Positions 50,862 through 61,232 are shown, numbered from the stretch's first letter. The stretch is 64,000 nt of DNA from Nocardia cyriacigeorgica (GCF_029868385.1 NZ_JARWNX010000064.1:62001-126000), one strand, 5' to 3'. Notes: generated from the letters alone by a model not told the origin. Program-made: numbers and translations.

Positions 50862-53800
50862 TTGGCCCCTTTCGCCTCGATTTCCGCGAGCTTCGCGGAC
50901 AGGTCCGCACCGATCTTTCCGATGCGTGGTTCATCGATGATCTGTAGGTGGTCACCGGCGATATGGATGACCTCGAGGTTGGGCACGTACTCGTCCCAGC
51001 CGCCGTTGGGCAGCCGGTCGGCGTAGCGCGGCTCCAGTTCGAGCATGCCGTCGTGGTAGCGGTCGGCGAGGTAGAGCACCACGTCACCGTCGTAACGTGT
51101 CGGGCGCACCTTCTGTAGTGCTCGGTTCTCGATCCACGACGTGCGCTGATGTTCGAGCACACCGCCCGGGATCTTGGCGCCGGTCATCTTGACCAGGTCC
51201 GTGACGATCTTGATCTGGTCTTCGTCGGAAGCCGCCGCCAGCTCCTCGAGCTGCTCGTCGGGCAGCTCGCCCTCGACACCGTAGGTCTTCTTCGCGAAGG
51301 CCTGGTAGCGCTGCATGCGGCGGACCCGCTCCTGCGGGCTGTCGTCCTCGGGCTCGGTCGGGATCGCCAGATCGATCAGGCCGACCACACGGACGTCCGC
51401 GCCCTCGGCGCGCAGGATCTGCGCGACGGCCATCGCCAGCACCGCACCCAGCGACCAGCCGTAGAGCACGTACGGTCCGTCACCCTGGATCTTGCGCAGC
51501 TCCGGGACATACTGGCGGGCACGTTCGTCGATCTCGCCGTCGACGCGCTCGAGGCCATACATCGGCGTGGTCTCGGGCAGCTTCTTCAACAGCGGTTCGT
51601 ACACCAGCGTATTGCCGCCGGAAGGATGGAACACGAACACCGGCACGGCATTCGAACCTTCGGCGCGCGGGCGCAGCGGGCGGATGAACCCGTCCACATC
51701 GGCGCCGCTGTCCTGCAATCTGCGCACCACGTCGGCGAGTTCTTCGATGGTCTCGGAATCGAGCACATCATCGATGGTGACTTCCGCGCCGACCCGCTCG
51801 GTCAGCCGTGCGGCCAGCTTCTCCGCGGTGTCCTCATCGAGGATCGGCAGGGTATTGAAGATGCCCTTGGCGGATTTTCCGGTGACGACCGCCCAGGTGG
51901 CGAAGGTCAGGCGTTCGGCGGCGTCGCGCGGGGGGACGTCGTCTTCGGTCTCGGTGGCGCCGCCGCCGAAGATCGCGGCCGCCGCGACGGGCTCGGCCTT
52001 CGCCGCCGACTCCGCTTCCGCGACAATCTTTTCCGCTTCGGCCTCGACGGTCGTGTTCTCGGCGTCGGTCTTCGGCGCCGACTCACCCGTGGCCGCCTGC
52101 ACCACCGCGGCCGGGTCCTCGCCCGCCTCGAGCGCGGCCCGCGCGGCGGCAACGAAACCCTCGTCGACGGTGACGTCTTCGCCCGCCGCCTGACGTTCGG
52201 CGATGGCCTGCACCTCGTCACGATGCTCGATGGCGTAGCGCAGCACCTTGCCGACCTCGTGCAGACTGGCGTCGCGCACGGCCTGGATCTGTAGCTGCGG
52301 GATATCGAATTCGTATTCGACGCGGTTCTTGATGCGCATGGCCATCAGCGAATCGAGGCCGAGTTCCATCAGCGGGATCTCCATCGGCAGATCCTCGACG
52401 GCATAGCCCATCGATTCGGCGACGATCAGCGCGAGCCGTTCCTCGACGGTCTGGGAACCGTTGGGATCCCAGCGGTCACCGAAGGATTCGACGACCTCGA
52501 CCTCGGCGGCCGCGGTGGTCTCGGCGGGAGCGGCCGCGACCGCGGCGGCGGGTTCGGGCAGCGCGGCGCCGGAGGTGACGACGGCGTCGAACAGCAAACG
52601 GAACCCGGCGCCCTCGCGGGCGTGCACCTGCACCGACGCGCCACCGGGATGCGGGGTCAGCGTGGTGGTCAGTGTGCCGGAGGCGGGCGGTGCGCTGTGT
52701 GCGATCGACGCGCCGAGCGCCACCTCGCCGAGCACCTGCGCGGCAGCCGAATTCACCAGTGCGGCCAGATCGGCGACCGCACCGGCCTGCACCTCCCACA
52801 CATGCCTGCCGTCCGGTAGCGCGACATGCGCACCGGGCGCCCGGTTGTTGCCACCGGCGGACATGGTGGCCTTGGGCCAGTACTCCTTGCGCACGAACGC
52901 GGTGCGCGGGATGTCGGCGTACTCGCCCGCGGGCAGCAGCGACGGCAGGTCGACGGCGTGACCGTGCACGTACAGCTGCGCCAGCGCCGAGATCACACCG
53001 GCCGATTCGTCTTCCTTGCGCTTGAGCGTCGGAATGAGCTGCGCATCGTGCAGCCCGGCCGCGAAGGTGGTGCCGAGCACCTGCATCAGCGCCACCGAAT
53101 TCGGCGCCAACTCCAGGAAGGTGGTGTGGCCGGAATCGACGGCGAGCTTCACCGCATTGGTGAAGTACACGCTGTGGCGCATGTTCTTGACCCAGTAGTC
53201 CTCATTGTGGACCGGGTCGTGACCGGCGGGATAGAACTGTTCCTTGTCGACGGTCGAGTACAGGCCGACCGTCATCTTCGTCGGCTCGATACCGGCCAGC
53301 TCGGCGGCCAGTTCACCGAGCAGCGGATCCATCTGCGAGGTGTGGCCCGCGCCGCGGGTTTGCAGCACCCGAGCGAACTTGCCCGATTCCTCGACCCGCG
53401 CGACGATCTGGGCGACCTGTTCCTGCGGACCGCCGATCACGGTGTTGGTCGGCGCGGCATACACCGCCACCTCGACATCGGGGAACTCGGTGAGCAGTTC
53501 GGCCACATCGGCGGCGCTCAGTTCCACCAGCGCCATATTGCGCACATCGTCATCGGTGATCATCTGCTCGCCCTCGCCCATCAGACGCGAGCGGGCGCAG
53601 ATCACGCGCACCGCGTCTTCCAGCGACAGACCGCCGCTGATGTAGGCACCGGCCACCTCACCCATGGAGTGGCCGACCACGGCGGCTGGTTCGGCGCCGT
53701 GGGCGCGCAGCAGCGCGGCGAGACCGAGCTGAATCGTGAAGATACCGACCTGTGAGGTGCCGACGTTGTAGTCCTGGGCATCGTCGAGGATCATCTCCCG

Positions 53801-56101
53801 AATCGAGTACCCGGCCTCGTCCTGCACCAGCTCGTCGACCTCGTCGACGGTGCGGCGGAAGATCGAATTCTCTTGGTAGAGCTGCTTACCCATCTTGCGG
53901 TGCTGTGCGCCGAAACCGGCGAACACCCACATCGGAGCCTTGATGGCGGGGGCGTCGGCGGTGAACACACCGGTGCCGGGCTTGCCGGCCGCGATGGCGC
54001 GCAGACCCGCGACGGCCTCGGCGTGATCCTTGGCCAGCACCACACCGCGCGAACGCCAGTGGCTGCGCTTGGCCAGCGACCGCGCGACATCGGCGAGCGG
54101 CGTCTCGGCGCCCCGCTCGGACTCGAGCCAATCGGCCAGTTCGGCGGCGGCGCGGCGACGGCGTGAGGGCAGATAACCCGAGACGGGCAGGATCACCGGC
54201 AGCGGCTCGGCTCGATCGGCGGACCATTCGGCTTCTACCGCAACGGTTTCCGCGACCGGGTTCGCCCGCTCGGCGGCTTCGGACTCGGCGACGATGCCCT
54301 CGGCCTCGGCGACCACATCGGTCGTCTCGACATCGGTATCGGCGGCATCGGTGCTCGGCGCCGCCGCGGCATCCGCGGGCACATACTCCTGCAACACCAC
54401 ATGCGCGTTGGTGCCGCCGAAGCCGAAACCGGAGATACCGACGGTGGCGGTGCCGCTGTAGCGGGGGAATTCGGTCGGCTCGTCGACGACCTTCAGCCGC
54501 GCCTGCTCGAACGGGATGAACGGGCTCGGACCCGCGTAGTTGATGTTCGGCGGCACCACATTGTGCTGGAACGCCATGATCACCTTGGCCAACGCGGGTA
54601 CACCCGCACCCGACTCGAGGTGACCGAAGTTGGTCTTGACCGAACCGAGCAGCGCCGGCTTATCGGCGTCACGGCCGCGGCCGATCACCCGGCCGAGCGC
54701 ATCGGCCTCGATCGGATCACCGATCGGGGTGCCGGTGCCGTGCGCTTCGATGTAGTCGACGGTGGACGGCTTGATACCGGCGTCGCGGTAGGCGCGGCGC
54801 AACACATCGGCCTGGGCGTCCGGGTTCGGCGCGAGCAGACCGTTGGAGCGGCCGTCGTTGTTGACCGCCGAGCCCTTGACCACCGCGTAGATGTGGTCGC
54901 CGTCGCGTTCGGCGTCGGCGAGACGTTTGAGCACGACCAGACCGGCGCCCTCGGAACGGACCATGCCGTCGGCGTCGGCGGAGAAGGCCTTGATATGGCC
55001 GTCCTTGGCGACACCGGGCGCGAACCCCAGCGTCGTCATCGGCATCAGCAGCATGTTCACGCCACCGGCCAGCGCCAGATCGGCATCGCCCTCACGCAGC
55101 GCGCGCACCGCCTGATGCACCGCGACCAAGGTGGACGAGCACGCGGTGTCGACGGTGACCGATGGGCCGCGGAAATCGTAGAAGTAGGAGACGCGGTTGG
55201 CGATGATGCCGTTGGAGCTGCCCATGATCGCGTACGCCTCGGCGGAGGCGGGCAGGGTCGGATCGGGGTCGCTGAGCCCGAGCGCGGCGATCATCTGGAA
55301 GTCGCTGGTGGAGGAGCCGATGAACAGGCCGACCGGCGCGCCCTTGAGTTCGCTCGCCGGAATCCTCGCGTGCTCGAGCGCCTCCCAGGTGAGCTCCATC
55401 ATCAGCCGCTGCTGCGGATCGACGCGCTCCACCTCGATCGGCGACATCGCGAAGAACTCCGCGTCGAAACCCTTGACCACGTCCTGGTCCAGGTAGCCGC
55501 CGAGCGTATTGCCCTCGGCCACCGCCTTGGCGACCGCGGGTTCACCGAGGAATTCCGACCAGCGACCTTCCGGGAGCTCCCGGATCGCGTCACCGCGGTT
55601 CATCAGGAATTCCCAGGTCGATTCCGGGGTGTCGCCCGCACCCGGCAGCCGGGTGGACAGGCCGACGATCGCGATATCGTGCGCCTCGCCAGGGGCGTAT
55701 CCGGCCGTGTAGGACAGTTCGTCGCCCGACTCGGCGGGCAATTCCGGCTCACCGTTGACGATGACATCGGCCAGCGAGGCGATCGTCGGATGCTGATAGA
55801 CCACCGTCGGGTTCAGGATGACGCCGGTGAGTTCCTCGATATCGCCGCCGAGCGCCATCGCATCACGCGAGGCCAGACCGAATTCCTCCATCGGCCGGTC
55901 GACGGTGATCTGCTCGAGCTGCTGACCCGTCGCGTCCGCGACCCAATTGCGCAGCCATTCCTGCAACTCCGCCACGGAGATATCCGGGTTCGCCGGTGCG
56001 CCGGACGAGGCCACGGGGGCAGCCGCTTCGGCATCCGCGCCTGGATCGACGGGAAGGTTGTCGGTCGTCTCGGGTGCCATGCCCTCGTTCTCAGCCATCA
56101 A
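50858..56101 (-). CDS. pks13: Polyketide synthase Pks13 (mycolic acid condensation)
   Basis: A 1747-aa type I PKS that condenses two fatty chains into mycolate. Domain order: N-terminal ACP (Ser78 in FGLASRDA), ketosynthase (Cys321 in DTACSS, His454 in EAHGTGT, His494 in NFGHLE), acyltransferase (GHSMGE), C-terminal ACP (LGLDSLMAM) and thioesterase (YGWSLGAVLAMAVAQ), the mycobacterial Pks13 layout. Long Ala/Glu linkers lie before the acyltransferase and between ACP and thioesterase. ATG 56101 and 56098 are both possible starts; GAGG precedes them. fadD32 lies upstream, across 211 bases. Confidence 0.97.
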   Translation of the reverse strand: MMAENEGMAPETTDNLPVDPGADAEAAAPVASSGAPANPDISVAELQEWLRNWVADATGQQLEQITVDRPMEEFGLASRDAMALGGDIEELTGVILNPTVVYQHPTIASLADVIVNGEPELPAESGDELSYTAGYAPGEAHDIAIVGLSTRLPGAGDTPESTWEFLMNRGDAIRELPEGRWSEFLGEPAVAKAVAEGNTLGGYLDQDVVKGFDAEFFAMSPIEVERVDPQQRLMMELTWEALEHARIPASELKGAPVGLFIGSSTSDFQMIAALGLSDPDPTLPASAEAYAIMGSSNGIIANRVSYFYDFRGPSVTVDTACSSTLVAVHQAVRALREGDADLALAGGVNMLLMPMTTLGFAPGVAKDGHIKAFSADADGMVRSEGAGLVVLKRLADAERDGDHIYAVVKGSAVNNDGRSNGLLAPNPDAQADVLRRAYRDAGIKPSTVDYIEAHGTGTPIGDPIEADALGRVIGRGRDADKPALLGSVKTNFGHLESGAGVPALAKVIMAFQHNVVPPNINYAGPSPFIPFEQARLKVVDEPTEFPRYSGTATVGISGFGFGGTNAHVVLQEYVPADAAAAPSTDAADTDVETTDVVAEAEGIVAESEAAERANPVAETVAVEAEWSADRAEPLPVILPVSGYLPSRRRRAAAELADWLESERGAETPLADVARSLAKRSHWRSRGVVLAKDHAEAVAGLRAIAAGKPGTGVFTADAPAIKAPMWVFAGFGAQHRKMGKQLYQENSIFRRTVDEVDELVQDEAGYSIREMILDDAQDYNVGTSQVGIFTIQLGLAALLRAHGAEPAAVVGHSMGEVAGAYISGGLSLEDAVRVICARSRLMGEGEQMITDDDVRNMALVELSAADVAELLTEFPDVEVAVYAAPTNTVIGGPQEQVAQIVARVEESGKFARVLQTRGAGHTSQMDPLLGELAAELAGIEPTKMTVGLYSTVDKEQFYPAGHDPVHNEDYWVKNMRHSVYFTNAVKLAVDSGHTTFLELAPNSVALMQVLGTTFAAGLHDAQLIPTLKRKEDESAGVISALAQLYVHGHAVDLPSLLPAGEYADIPRTAFVRKEYWPKATMSAGGNNRAPGAHVALPDGRHVWEVQAGAVADLAALVNSAAAQVLGEVALGASIAHSAPPASGTLTTTLTPHPGGASVQVHAREGAGFRLLFDAVVTSGAALPEPAAAVAAAPAETTAAAEVEVVESFGDRWDPNGSQTVEERLALIVAESMGYAVEDLPMEIPLMELGLDSLMAMRIKNRVEYEFDIPQLQIQAVRDASLHEVGKVLRYAIEHRDEVQAIAERQAAGEDVTVDEGFVAAARAALEAGEDPAAVVQAATGESAPKTDAENTTVEAEAEKIVAEAESAAKAEPVAAAAIFGGGATETEDDVPPRDAAERLTFATWAVVTGKSAKGIFNTLPILDEDTAEKLAARLTERVGAEVTIDDVLDSETIEELADVVRRLQDSGADVDGFIRPLRPRAEGSNAVPVFVFHPSGGNTLVYEPLLKKLPETTPMYGLERVDGEIDERARQYVPELRKIQGDGPYVLYGWSLGAVLAMAVAQILRAEGADVRVVGLIDLAIPTEPEDDSPQERVRRMQRYQAFAKKTYGVEGELPDEQLEELAAASDEDQIKIVTDLVKMTGAKIPGGVLEHQRTSWIENRALQKVRPTRYDGDVVLYLADRYHDGMLELEPRYADRLPNGGWDEYVPNLEVIHIAGDHLQIIDEPRIGKIGADLSAKLAEIEAKGAK

Positions 56102-56312
56102 TCCTCAAGCTACCTGTAAGCGCGCTGGGCGCGGCGGCGAATGGGCACCGTCGCCCATCTCTCTACGACGCCCGGCGGCGGGCATCGATCGGTCGAACAC
56201 GAAGTCTCTCGAACAGCCATATCGGTCGACGACCCGGCCACTGTTTCAGCCGGCTACCGACTCGAACAGGGCACTCGGCCCGCCGCGGCACAACCGCGAC
56301 GGGCCGGACAAC

Positions 56313-58229
56313 TCAATCCTCGGGGGCGTCCGGGAAGGCTTGCTGGGTGTAGCCACCCCGCAGGGTGCCCCCGATGTACTCGGCCTTGCAGGCGCGGCGG
56401 GCGATCTTGCCGCTGGAGGTGCGCGGGATCGAGCCCGCGGGCACCAGCAGCACATCGCGGACGGTGACGCCGTGGCGCTGCGCGACGGCCGCGCGCACCG
56501 CGTCGGCGATCGGCTGCGGATCGGCCTTGCCCGCACCCGGACCACGCTCGCCGACGATGACGAGTTGCTCGGAGGCGTCGTCGGCGTCGAACTTCAGCCC
56601 GGAATGGCTGCCCTGTTCGAAGACGATGGCGGGCAACTGGTTGGCGGGCACCGAGAACGCCGCGACGAAACCGGGCCGCAGCGCCTTGCTGGCCTCCTGC
56701 GCGGAGAACTCCAGATCCTGCGGGTAGTGGTTACGTCCGTCGACGATGACCAGGTCCTTCACGCGGCCGGTGATGTAGAGCTCACCGTCGAAGTAGACGC
56801 CGTAGTCGCCGGTGCGCATCCAGTTGCCATCGGGGGCGGAACCCTCGGCGTGGCTGCCCTCGCGCTGGCGTTCGGTGAGCTTGTTCTGGAAGGTCGCCGC
56901 GGTCTCGTCGGGGCGGCCCCAGTAGCCGATGCCCATATTGTTGCCGTGCAGCCAGATCTCACCGACCCGGCCGTCGGGCAGCTCATGGCCGCCACCATCG
57001 GATTCGACGGTCTCCGGGTCCACGATCACGGCCCACTGCGACAGCGCCACATACCCGCAGGACACCTGCGCGATGGCGTTCTCGGCGCCCGGATCCACCT
57101 TGACCATGCGGCCCGCGTTCAGCTCATCGCGGTCGACGTAGGTGACCTTGGCCTCGTCCTCGGCCTTGGTCGCGGAGACGAACAGCGTCGCCTCGGCCAT
57201 GCCGTAGCAGGGCTTGATGGCGGTCTTGGGCAGACCGTACGGCGCGAACGCCTCGTTGAACTTCTTCATCGACGAGGTGGTGACCGGCTCGCTGCCGTTG
57301 ATCAGGCCGATGACATTGGACAGGTCCAGCGACTCGCCGTTCTTCGGCAGACCACGCGCCGCGGCATGCTCGAAGGCGAAGTTCGGGGCGGCCGCGAAGG
57401 TGCCCGCGCCATCGGAGACCGCGGCCAATTCCTTGATCCAGCGGTACGGACGCCGCACGAACGCGCTCGGCGACATGATGGTGATGTACTTGCCGCCCAC
57501 CGCGGGCAGGATCACCGTGAGCAGGCCCATATCGTGGAACAGCGGCAGCCAGGTGACGCCGCGGGAATTCCAGTCCAGGTTGATCGCGTCGACCATCTGC
57601 AACAGGTTGGTGCCCACCGCGCGGTGGGTGATCTCCACACCGGCCGGGACTCGGGTCGAACCCGAGGTGTATTGCAGGTAGGCGATGTCATCGACGGCGA
57701 TATCCGGGCGAACCCAACTGTCCCCGACGCTGTCGGGAATGGCGTCGACGGCGATGATGCGCGGGCGCTGGGCGGCGGGCAGACCACGGAAGAACTGGCG
57801 CACCCCGGCCGCGGAGGAGCTCGCGGTGAGGATGGCCGACGGCTCGCAGTCACCGAGCACGGCGTGCAACCGGTCGGTGTGACCGGGCTCGTCGGGATCG
57901 AACAGCGGCACCGAGATATTGCCCGCGTAGATGGCGGCGAAGAAGGAGATCACATAGTCGAGGCCCTGCGGTGCGAGGATCGCGACCCGGTCACCCGGGT
58001 TGGTCACCTGCTGAAGGCGGGCGGCCACCGCGCGCAGGCGCACCCCGAATTGCTGCCACGTCAGCTCGTGCACCTCACCGTCTCGCTCACGCGAGTAATC
58101 GATGTAGCGGTACGCGAGCGTGTTCGCGTCATTGCGTGTGTGCTTCTCGACGTGATCGACCAGGGTCCGATCCTCGGGAATTGTGATGTTCCCGCTCTCG
58201 TCCAGGTAATCGTCGAAAGTCTCGTCCAT
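56313..58229 (-). CDS. fadD32: Long-chain fatty-acyl-AMP ligase FadD32
   Basis: Activates meromycolic acid as an acyl-adenylate and loads it onto the N-terminal ACP of Pks13. Adenylate-forming motifs: YLQYTSGSTRVPAGVEITHRA, WLPLFHDMGLL, KPCYGMAEATLF, WMRTGDYGVYFDGELYITGRVKDLVIVDGRNHYPQDLE and the C-terminal PRTSSGKIAR. No obvious insertion-deficient CoA-ligase feature contradicts the FAAL class. ATG 58229 follows GGAGAAGGA; 638 aa is one residue longer than the mycobacterial enzyme. Confidence 0.96.
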   Translation of the reverse strand: MDETFDDYLDESGNITIPEDRTLVDHVEKHTRNDANTLAYRYIDYSRERDGEVHELTWQQFGVRLRAVAARLQQVTNPGDRVAILAPQGLDYVISFFAAIYAGNISVPLFDPDEPGHTDRLHAVLGDCEPSAILTASSSAAGVRQFFRGLPAAQRPRIIAVDAIPDSVGDSWVRPDIAVDDIAYLQYTSGSTRVPAGVEITHRAVGTNLLQMVDAINLDWNSRGVTWLPLFHDMGLLTVILPAVGGKYITIMSPSAFVRRPYRWIKELAAVSDGAGTFAAAPNFAFEHAAARGLPKNGESLDLSNVIGLINGSEPVTTSSMKKFNEAFAPYGLPKTAIKPCYGMAEATLFVSATKAEDEAKVTYVDRDELNAGRMVKVDPGAENAIAQVSCGYVALSQWAVIVDPETVESDGGGHELPDGRVGEIWLHGNNMGIGYWGRPDETAATFQNKLTERQREGSHAEGSAPDGNWMRTGDYGVYFDGELYITGRVKDLVIVDGRNHYPQDLEFSAQEASKALRPGFVAAFSVPANQLPAIVFEQGSHSGLKFDADDASEQLVIVGERGPGAGKADPQPIADAVRAAVAQRHGVTVRDVLLVPAGSIPRTSSGKIARRACKAEYIGGTLRGGYTQQAFPDAPED

Positions 58230-58422
58230 TCCTTCTCCTCCGAGGCACACGCAGCCAGACGACGACATTCGCCGCTGTTCCCTGTGAGGCCCCGACTCGC
58301 TTTCGCCCGCGGGAGCCCGGTCTGCACCGGGACGGCCCAGCAGTTTTTTGTTGCGGTCTGCGCGGTGACCGCCTATCGGCTAGATGTTCTCAAACCAGAG
58401 ACATGTTACAGAGAAGAGCCAA

Positions 58423-59442
58423 TCACTCGTCCCGCAGCAAGGGAATCACCGGTGCGAACGCGTCCATCTGGGTGGGGAACACGCCGACATAGGACATCCC
58501 TGTGAGTTGCCGCACCCGACGGATCTGGCCGGCGATTTCCTCGAACGAACCGATCGCGACATAAGGCGAGTTCAAGATCTCCTCGACCGAGAGCTGCACG
58601 TCGACCTCGAGATCGGGATGCAGCCCGCGGTCGATGGCGGCCAACGCCATCTCGGCGGTCTTCTCCCGGTCATCGGTAATGACGATCGCGGTGATCGCCC
58701 AGTTCAGCTCGATCTGATCGAAGCGCGCACCCGCGGCTTCCTTGATCAGATTCACCTTCTCCAGGGTCTTCTCCATGGTGATACCGGAGAGCAGACCCTT
58801 GCCGTTCTTGGTGGTGACCGGAACGACGGAGACGATATCGGCGTGCTTGGCGGCCAGCCGCAGCATCTTGGGGCCACCACCGCCGGTACAGATCGGCGGG
58901 CGCGGGCCCTGCCGCGGTCGCGGCGTGCCCTTGATGCCACGCACCTGGTAGTACTTGCCCTCGAAGGTGCACTCCTGGCCGCGCAACAACACGTCAAGGA
59001 TGCTCAACGCCTCATCGAGCTTGGCCAGGCGAACACCGGGGGAATCGAACTCCAGACCGGCGGCCTGGAACTCGTCGGCCTTCCAGCCCGCGCCGAGGCC
59101 GACCTCGAGCCGGCCCTTGGACAGCACATCGATGGTGGCCAGATCCTTGGCGAGCACGACCGGATTGCGGAACCCGTTCGCCAGCACCGAGGTGCCGAGC
59201 CGGATCCGCTCGGTGGCCTGCGTCAACGCGCCGAGCGCGGCGATCGGGCCGATCTGGTCGCCGAGGTGATCCGGGACGACGAAGGTGTCGTAGCCGTACT
59301 CCTCGGCCTGCTGCGCCGTCTGGATGAACTTGCGGGCTCCGCCCTCTTGCTTGTTTCCCTCACCCGCAGCCGCGAAGCGGAACGGACGCAGCGGCGAACC
59401 CAGCGCGCTCAACTCACCAGCCGGTGCGGCGGCTTCAGTCAT
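58423..59442 (-). CDS. LLM-class F420-dependent oxidoreductase
   Basis: A 339-aa luciferase-like TIM-barrel protein. FRFAAAGEG, YDTFVVPDHLGDQIGPIAALGALTQATERIRLGTSVLANGFRNPVVLAKDLATIDVLSKGRLEVGLGAGW fits the F420-dependent TIGR03621-like group. The substrate is unknown. It sits between fadD32 and the cutinase gene, which adjoin each other in M. tuberculosis. It may share the operon or be an unrelated insertion; a 193-base gap separates it from fadD32. Confidence 0.85.
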   Translation of the reverse strand: MTEAAAPAGELSALGSPLRPFRFAAAGEGNKQEGGARKFIQTAQQAEEYGYDTFVVPDHLGDQIGPIAALGALTQATERIRLGTSVLANGFRNPVVLAKDLATIDVLSKGRLEVGLGAGWKADEFQAAGLEFDSPGVRLAKLDEALSILDVLLRGQECTFEGKYYQVRGIKGTPRPRQGPRPPICTGGGGPKMLRLAAKHADIVSVVPVTTKNGKGLLSGITMEKTLEKVNLIKEAAGARFDQIELNWAITAIVITDDREKTAEMALAAIDRGLHPDLEVDVQLSVEEILNSPYVAIGSFEEIAGQIRRVRQLTGMSYVGVFPTQMDAFAPVIPLLRDE

Positions 59443-59574
59443 GAACTCATGCTCCTGGCTATCGGAAATTGCCTGCGCGGGCCCACCGGCCGTGCAGGGG
59501 CGGGCGCGCGATCATCAGCGCACTTTACAGCCTGACGGCGGGCACCGGCCGCGCCGTCCGACGTTGTGGGGACC

Positions 59575-60564
59575 TCACGAATGCGGCGGCGTCGGCGCCG
59601 CCTCGATCAGGCCGTTTGCCCAGTTGACGGTCCACTGGGTCGCGGTGGTGCCATTGGGATCGACCACAAAACCGTTGTAGAGGCTGTGCACCGGATTGCC
59701 GACCGCACCGATCAACGTGGTCAGGCTGCCGACGATATTGGTCGGGCGCAGCGCGTCACGTGGGGCGTCGCAGATCAGATCACCGGGCGAACAGATCGTG
59801 TAGGTGCGATCGGTGACCTCACCGAACCCACCGGGGCGCGGACCCGTCATCGTGATCCCTGGGACGTTGAGCCCGGCCAACGCCACCTCGGCGCCGACAC
59901 CCGCCGGAACGGGGCCGATCTGCGTCGGCTGTCCGGGCCCGGTCTCGCCGGTGCGGCGTCCGTCGGCGATCAAGGTCACCCCGAGCAGCAGATCGGCGGG
60001 AATCGGGCCGCTGCCCGCACCCACCTGGGCCGCGATATCGCCCGCGATCACCGCGCCCTGGGAGAACCCGGCGAACACATACGAAGTCAGCGGACATTCG
60101 GCGTGCCGTGCGGTGAGCGCGTCGACCATCCTGGCGGTGCCTTCGGAGCGGCTGTTGTTGTAGGACTGCTGGCCGTCCGGTGGTAGGGCGATCGGATTGG
60201 AGAACTGCGCGACGTAGGGCACGGTGAAGATATCGAGCCGCTCGGCCGGGAACTGCTGCCGCAACGGCCCGGTGACGTTCAGCATCAGCGAGGCCGGATT
60301 GGCCGTCGGATTGTGCGGATCGTCATTGCTGCTCGACTCCCAGGTGCCCGGCACCGAGATCATCTGCACATCAGGGCAGCTCGCCGGCTGGCTGGTCGGC
60401 CGCTCCGGCGGCGGCTTCGGACCCGGCTCCGGTTCGCGCAGCCGCCCCGCCAGCAGATACCACGCCAGCACGATCACGACGACAACCAGCACCGCCAGTG
60501 CGAGCAGCACCAGACATCCCACCGGCCGGGACCGGCGGGATCTCGACCCGCGACGCGCGCTCAC
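59575..60564 (-). CDS. Cutinase-family phospholipase/thioesterase (Rv3802c type)
   Basis: A 329-aa protein with one N-terminal membrane anchor (about 15-40) and a Pro-rich linker, then a cutinase fold outside the membrane. The catalytic Ser168 is in GFSQGA, Asp266 in GDLICDAP and His293 in NPVHSLYN, the order and spacing of Rv3802c, which is essential for mycolate metabolism in M. tuberculosis. Cys residues expected for the disulfides are present. It overlaps the following lipoprotein gene by 4 bases. Confidence 0.93.
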   Translation of the reverse strand: MSARRGSRSRRSRPVGCLVLLALAVLVVVVIVLAWYLLAGRLREPEPGPKPPPERPTSQPASCPDVQMISVPGTWESSSNDDPHNPTANPASLMLNVTGPLRQQFPAERLDIFTVPYVAQFSNPIALPPDGQQSYNNSRSEGTARMVDALTARHAECPLTSYVFAGFSQGAVIAGDIAAQVGAGSGPIPADLLLGVTLIADGRRTGETGPGQPTQIGPVPAGVGAEVALAGLNVPGITMTGPRPGGFGEVTDRTYTICSPGDLICDAPRDALRPTNIVGSLTTLIGAVGNPVHSLYNGFVVDPNGTTATQWTVNWANGLIEAAPTPPHS

Positions 60565-61103
60565 TGACAGTACGTCTGCTTCGAGACGTCGATGTAGATC
60601 TTCCCGGCCTGCTCCACGGGCATCTTGGCCGGATCGAACGCCGGATCGGCGCCCGCCATCGCGTTGGCGTAGACGGCGATCTGATCATCGGGCTGACCCG
60701 CGGCGACGGCACCGCAGACGTAGTTGCCGATGGTGATCGCGTCCTGCGGGTTGGACGGGTTGACGCCCTGCTTGTTCAGCTCATCGATGAACTTCTTCTC
60801 CTTGTCACCGAGATTCGCGGTCTCGGCGGGCGGAATCGCCTCCGGCGACACCGGGGCCGGGCGCTCCTGCGGCGCGTCCTGCGGGCTCTCCTCGGGGCTC
60901 GGCTCCGCGGGCGGAGCGGACTCGCCCTCCGGCGCGGGCGCAGCCGTTGCCGATCCGGACGCCTGTGCCGGCGCCGACGTGGAGGGGGTCAGCGTCGGCG
61001 TGCTCGACGCCGTCGAATCGTTGTCACCGCAAGCGGTGAGCAACAGCCCGGATGCGGCGATCGCCACCGCAACGCCGACTACCTTGCCACGGGTCCGAAA
61101 CAT
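60561..61103 (-). CDS. DUF732-like lipoprotein
   Basis: A 180-aa lipoprotein: signal sequence ending in LLLTAC (lipobox, Cys about 25), a long Ser/Pro/Ala/Glu-rich linker and a small C-terminal domain with KKFIDELNKQGVNPSNPQDAITIGNYVCGAV, the DUF732 pattern. AAAGGA precedes ATG 61103. The cutinase gene starts overlapping its stop, so both are co-expressed. Confidence 0.85.
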   Translation of the reverse strand: MFRTRGKVVGVAVAIAASGLLLTACGDNDSTASSTPTLTPSTSAPAQASGSATAAPAPEGESAPPAEPSPEESPQDAPQERPAPVSPEAIPPAETANLGDKEKKFIDELNKQGVNPSNPQDAITIGNYVCGAVAAGQPDDQIAVYANAMAGADPAFDPAKMPVEQAGKIYIDVSKQTYCQ

Positions 61104-61130
61104 GAGAGTCCTTTGTTTTTGGCCGCTGGC

Positions 61131-61232
61131 GCGGCGGGGTTTGCGGCCCCTGGTGTCTCGTGTTTCCCGGGGCCGCTGCTTGCCTTCGGCGGGCGCAGCG
61201 GCCCCGGAAACACGAGACGGGCCGCAAACCGC
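61131..61232. repeat. Nested inverted-repeat element, copy 3
   Basis: Outer arms GGTTTGCGGCCC (61138-61149) / GGGCCGCAAACC (61219-61230) are perfect. Inner arms GTCTCGTGTTTCCC... (61155-61178) / 61196-61218 pair with one extra C on the left, the same bulge as copy 2. It lies 28 bases upstream of the DUF732 lipoprotein start. Confidence 0.88.

Noticed and set aside
54401..58505. Long open frames opposite pks13 and fadD32
   Set aside because: They mirror strongly third-position-GC coding strands and show low-complexity composition without start sites.
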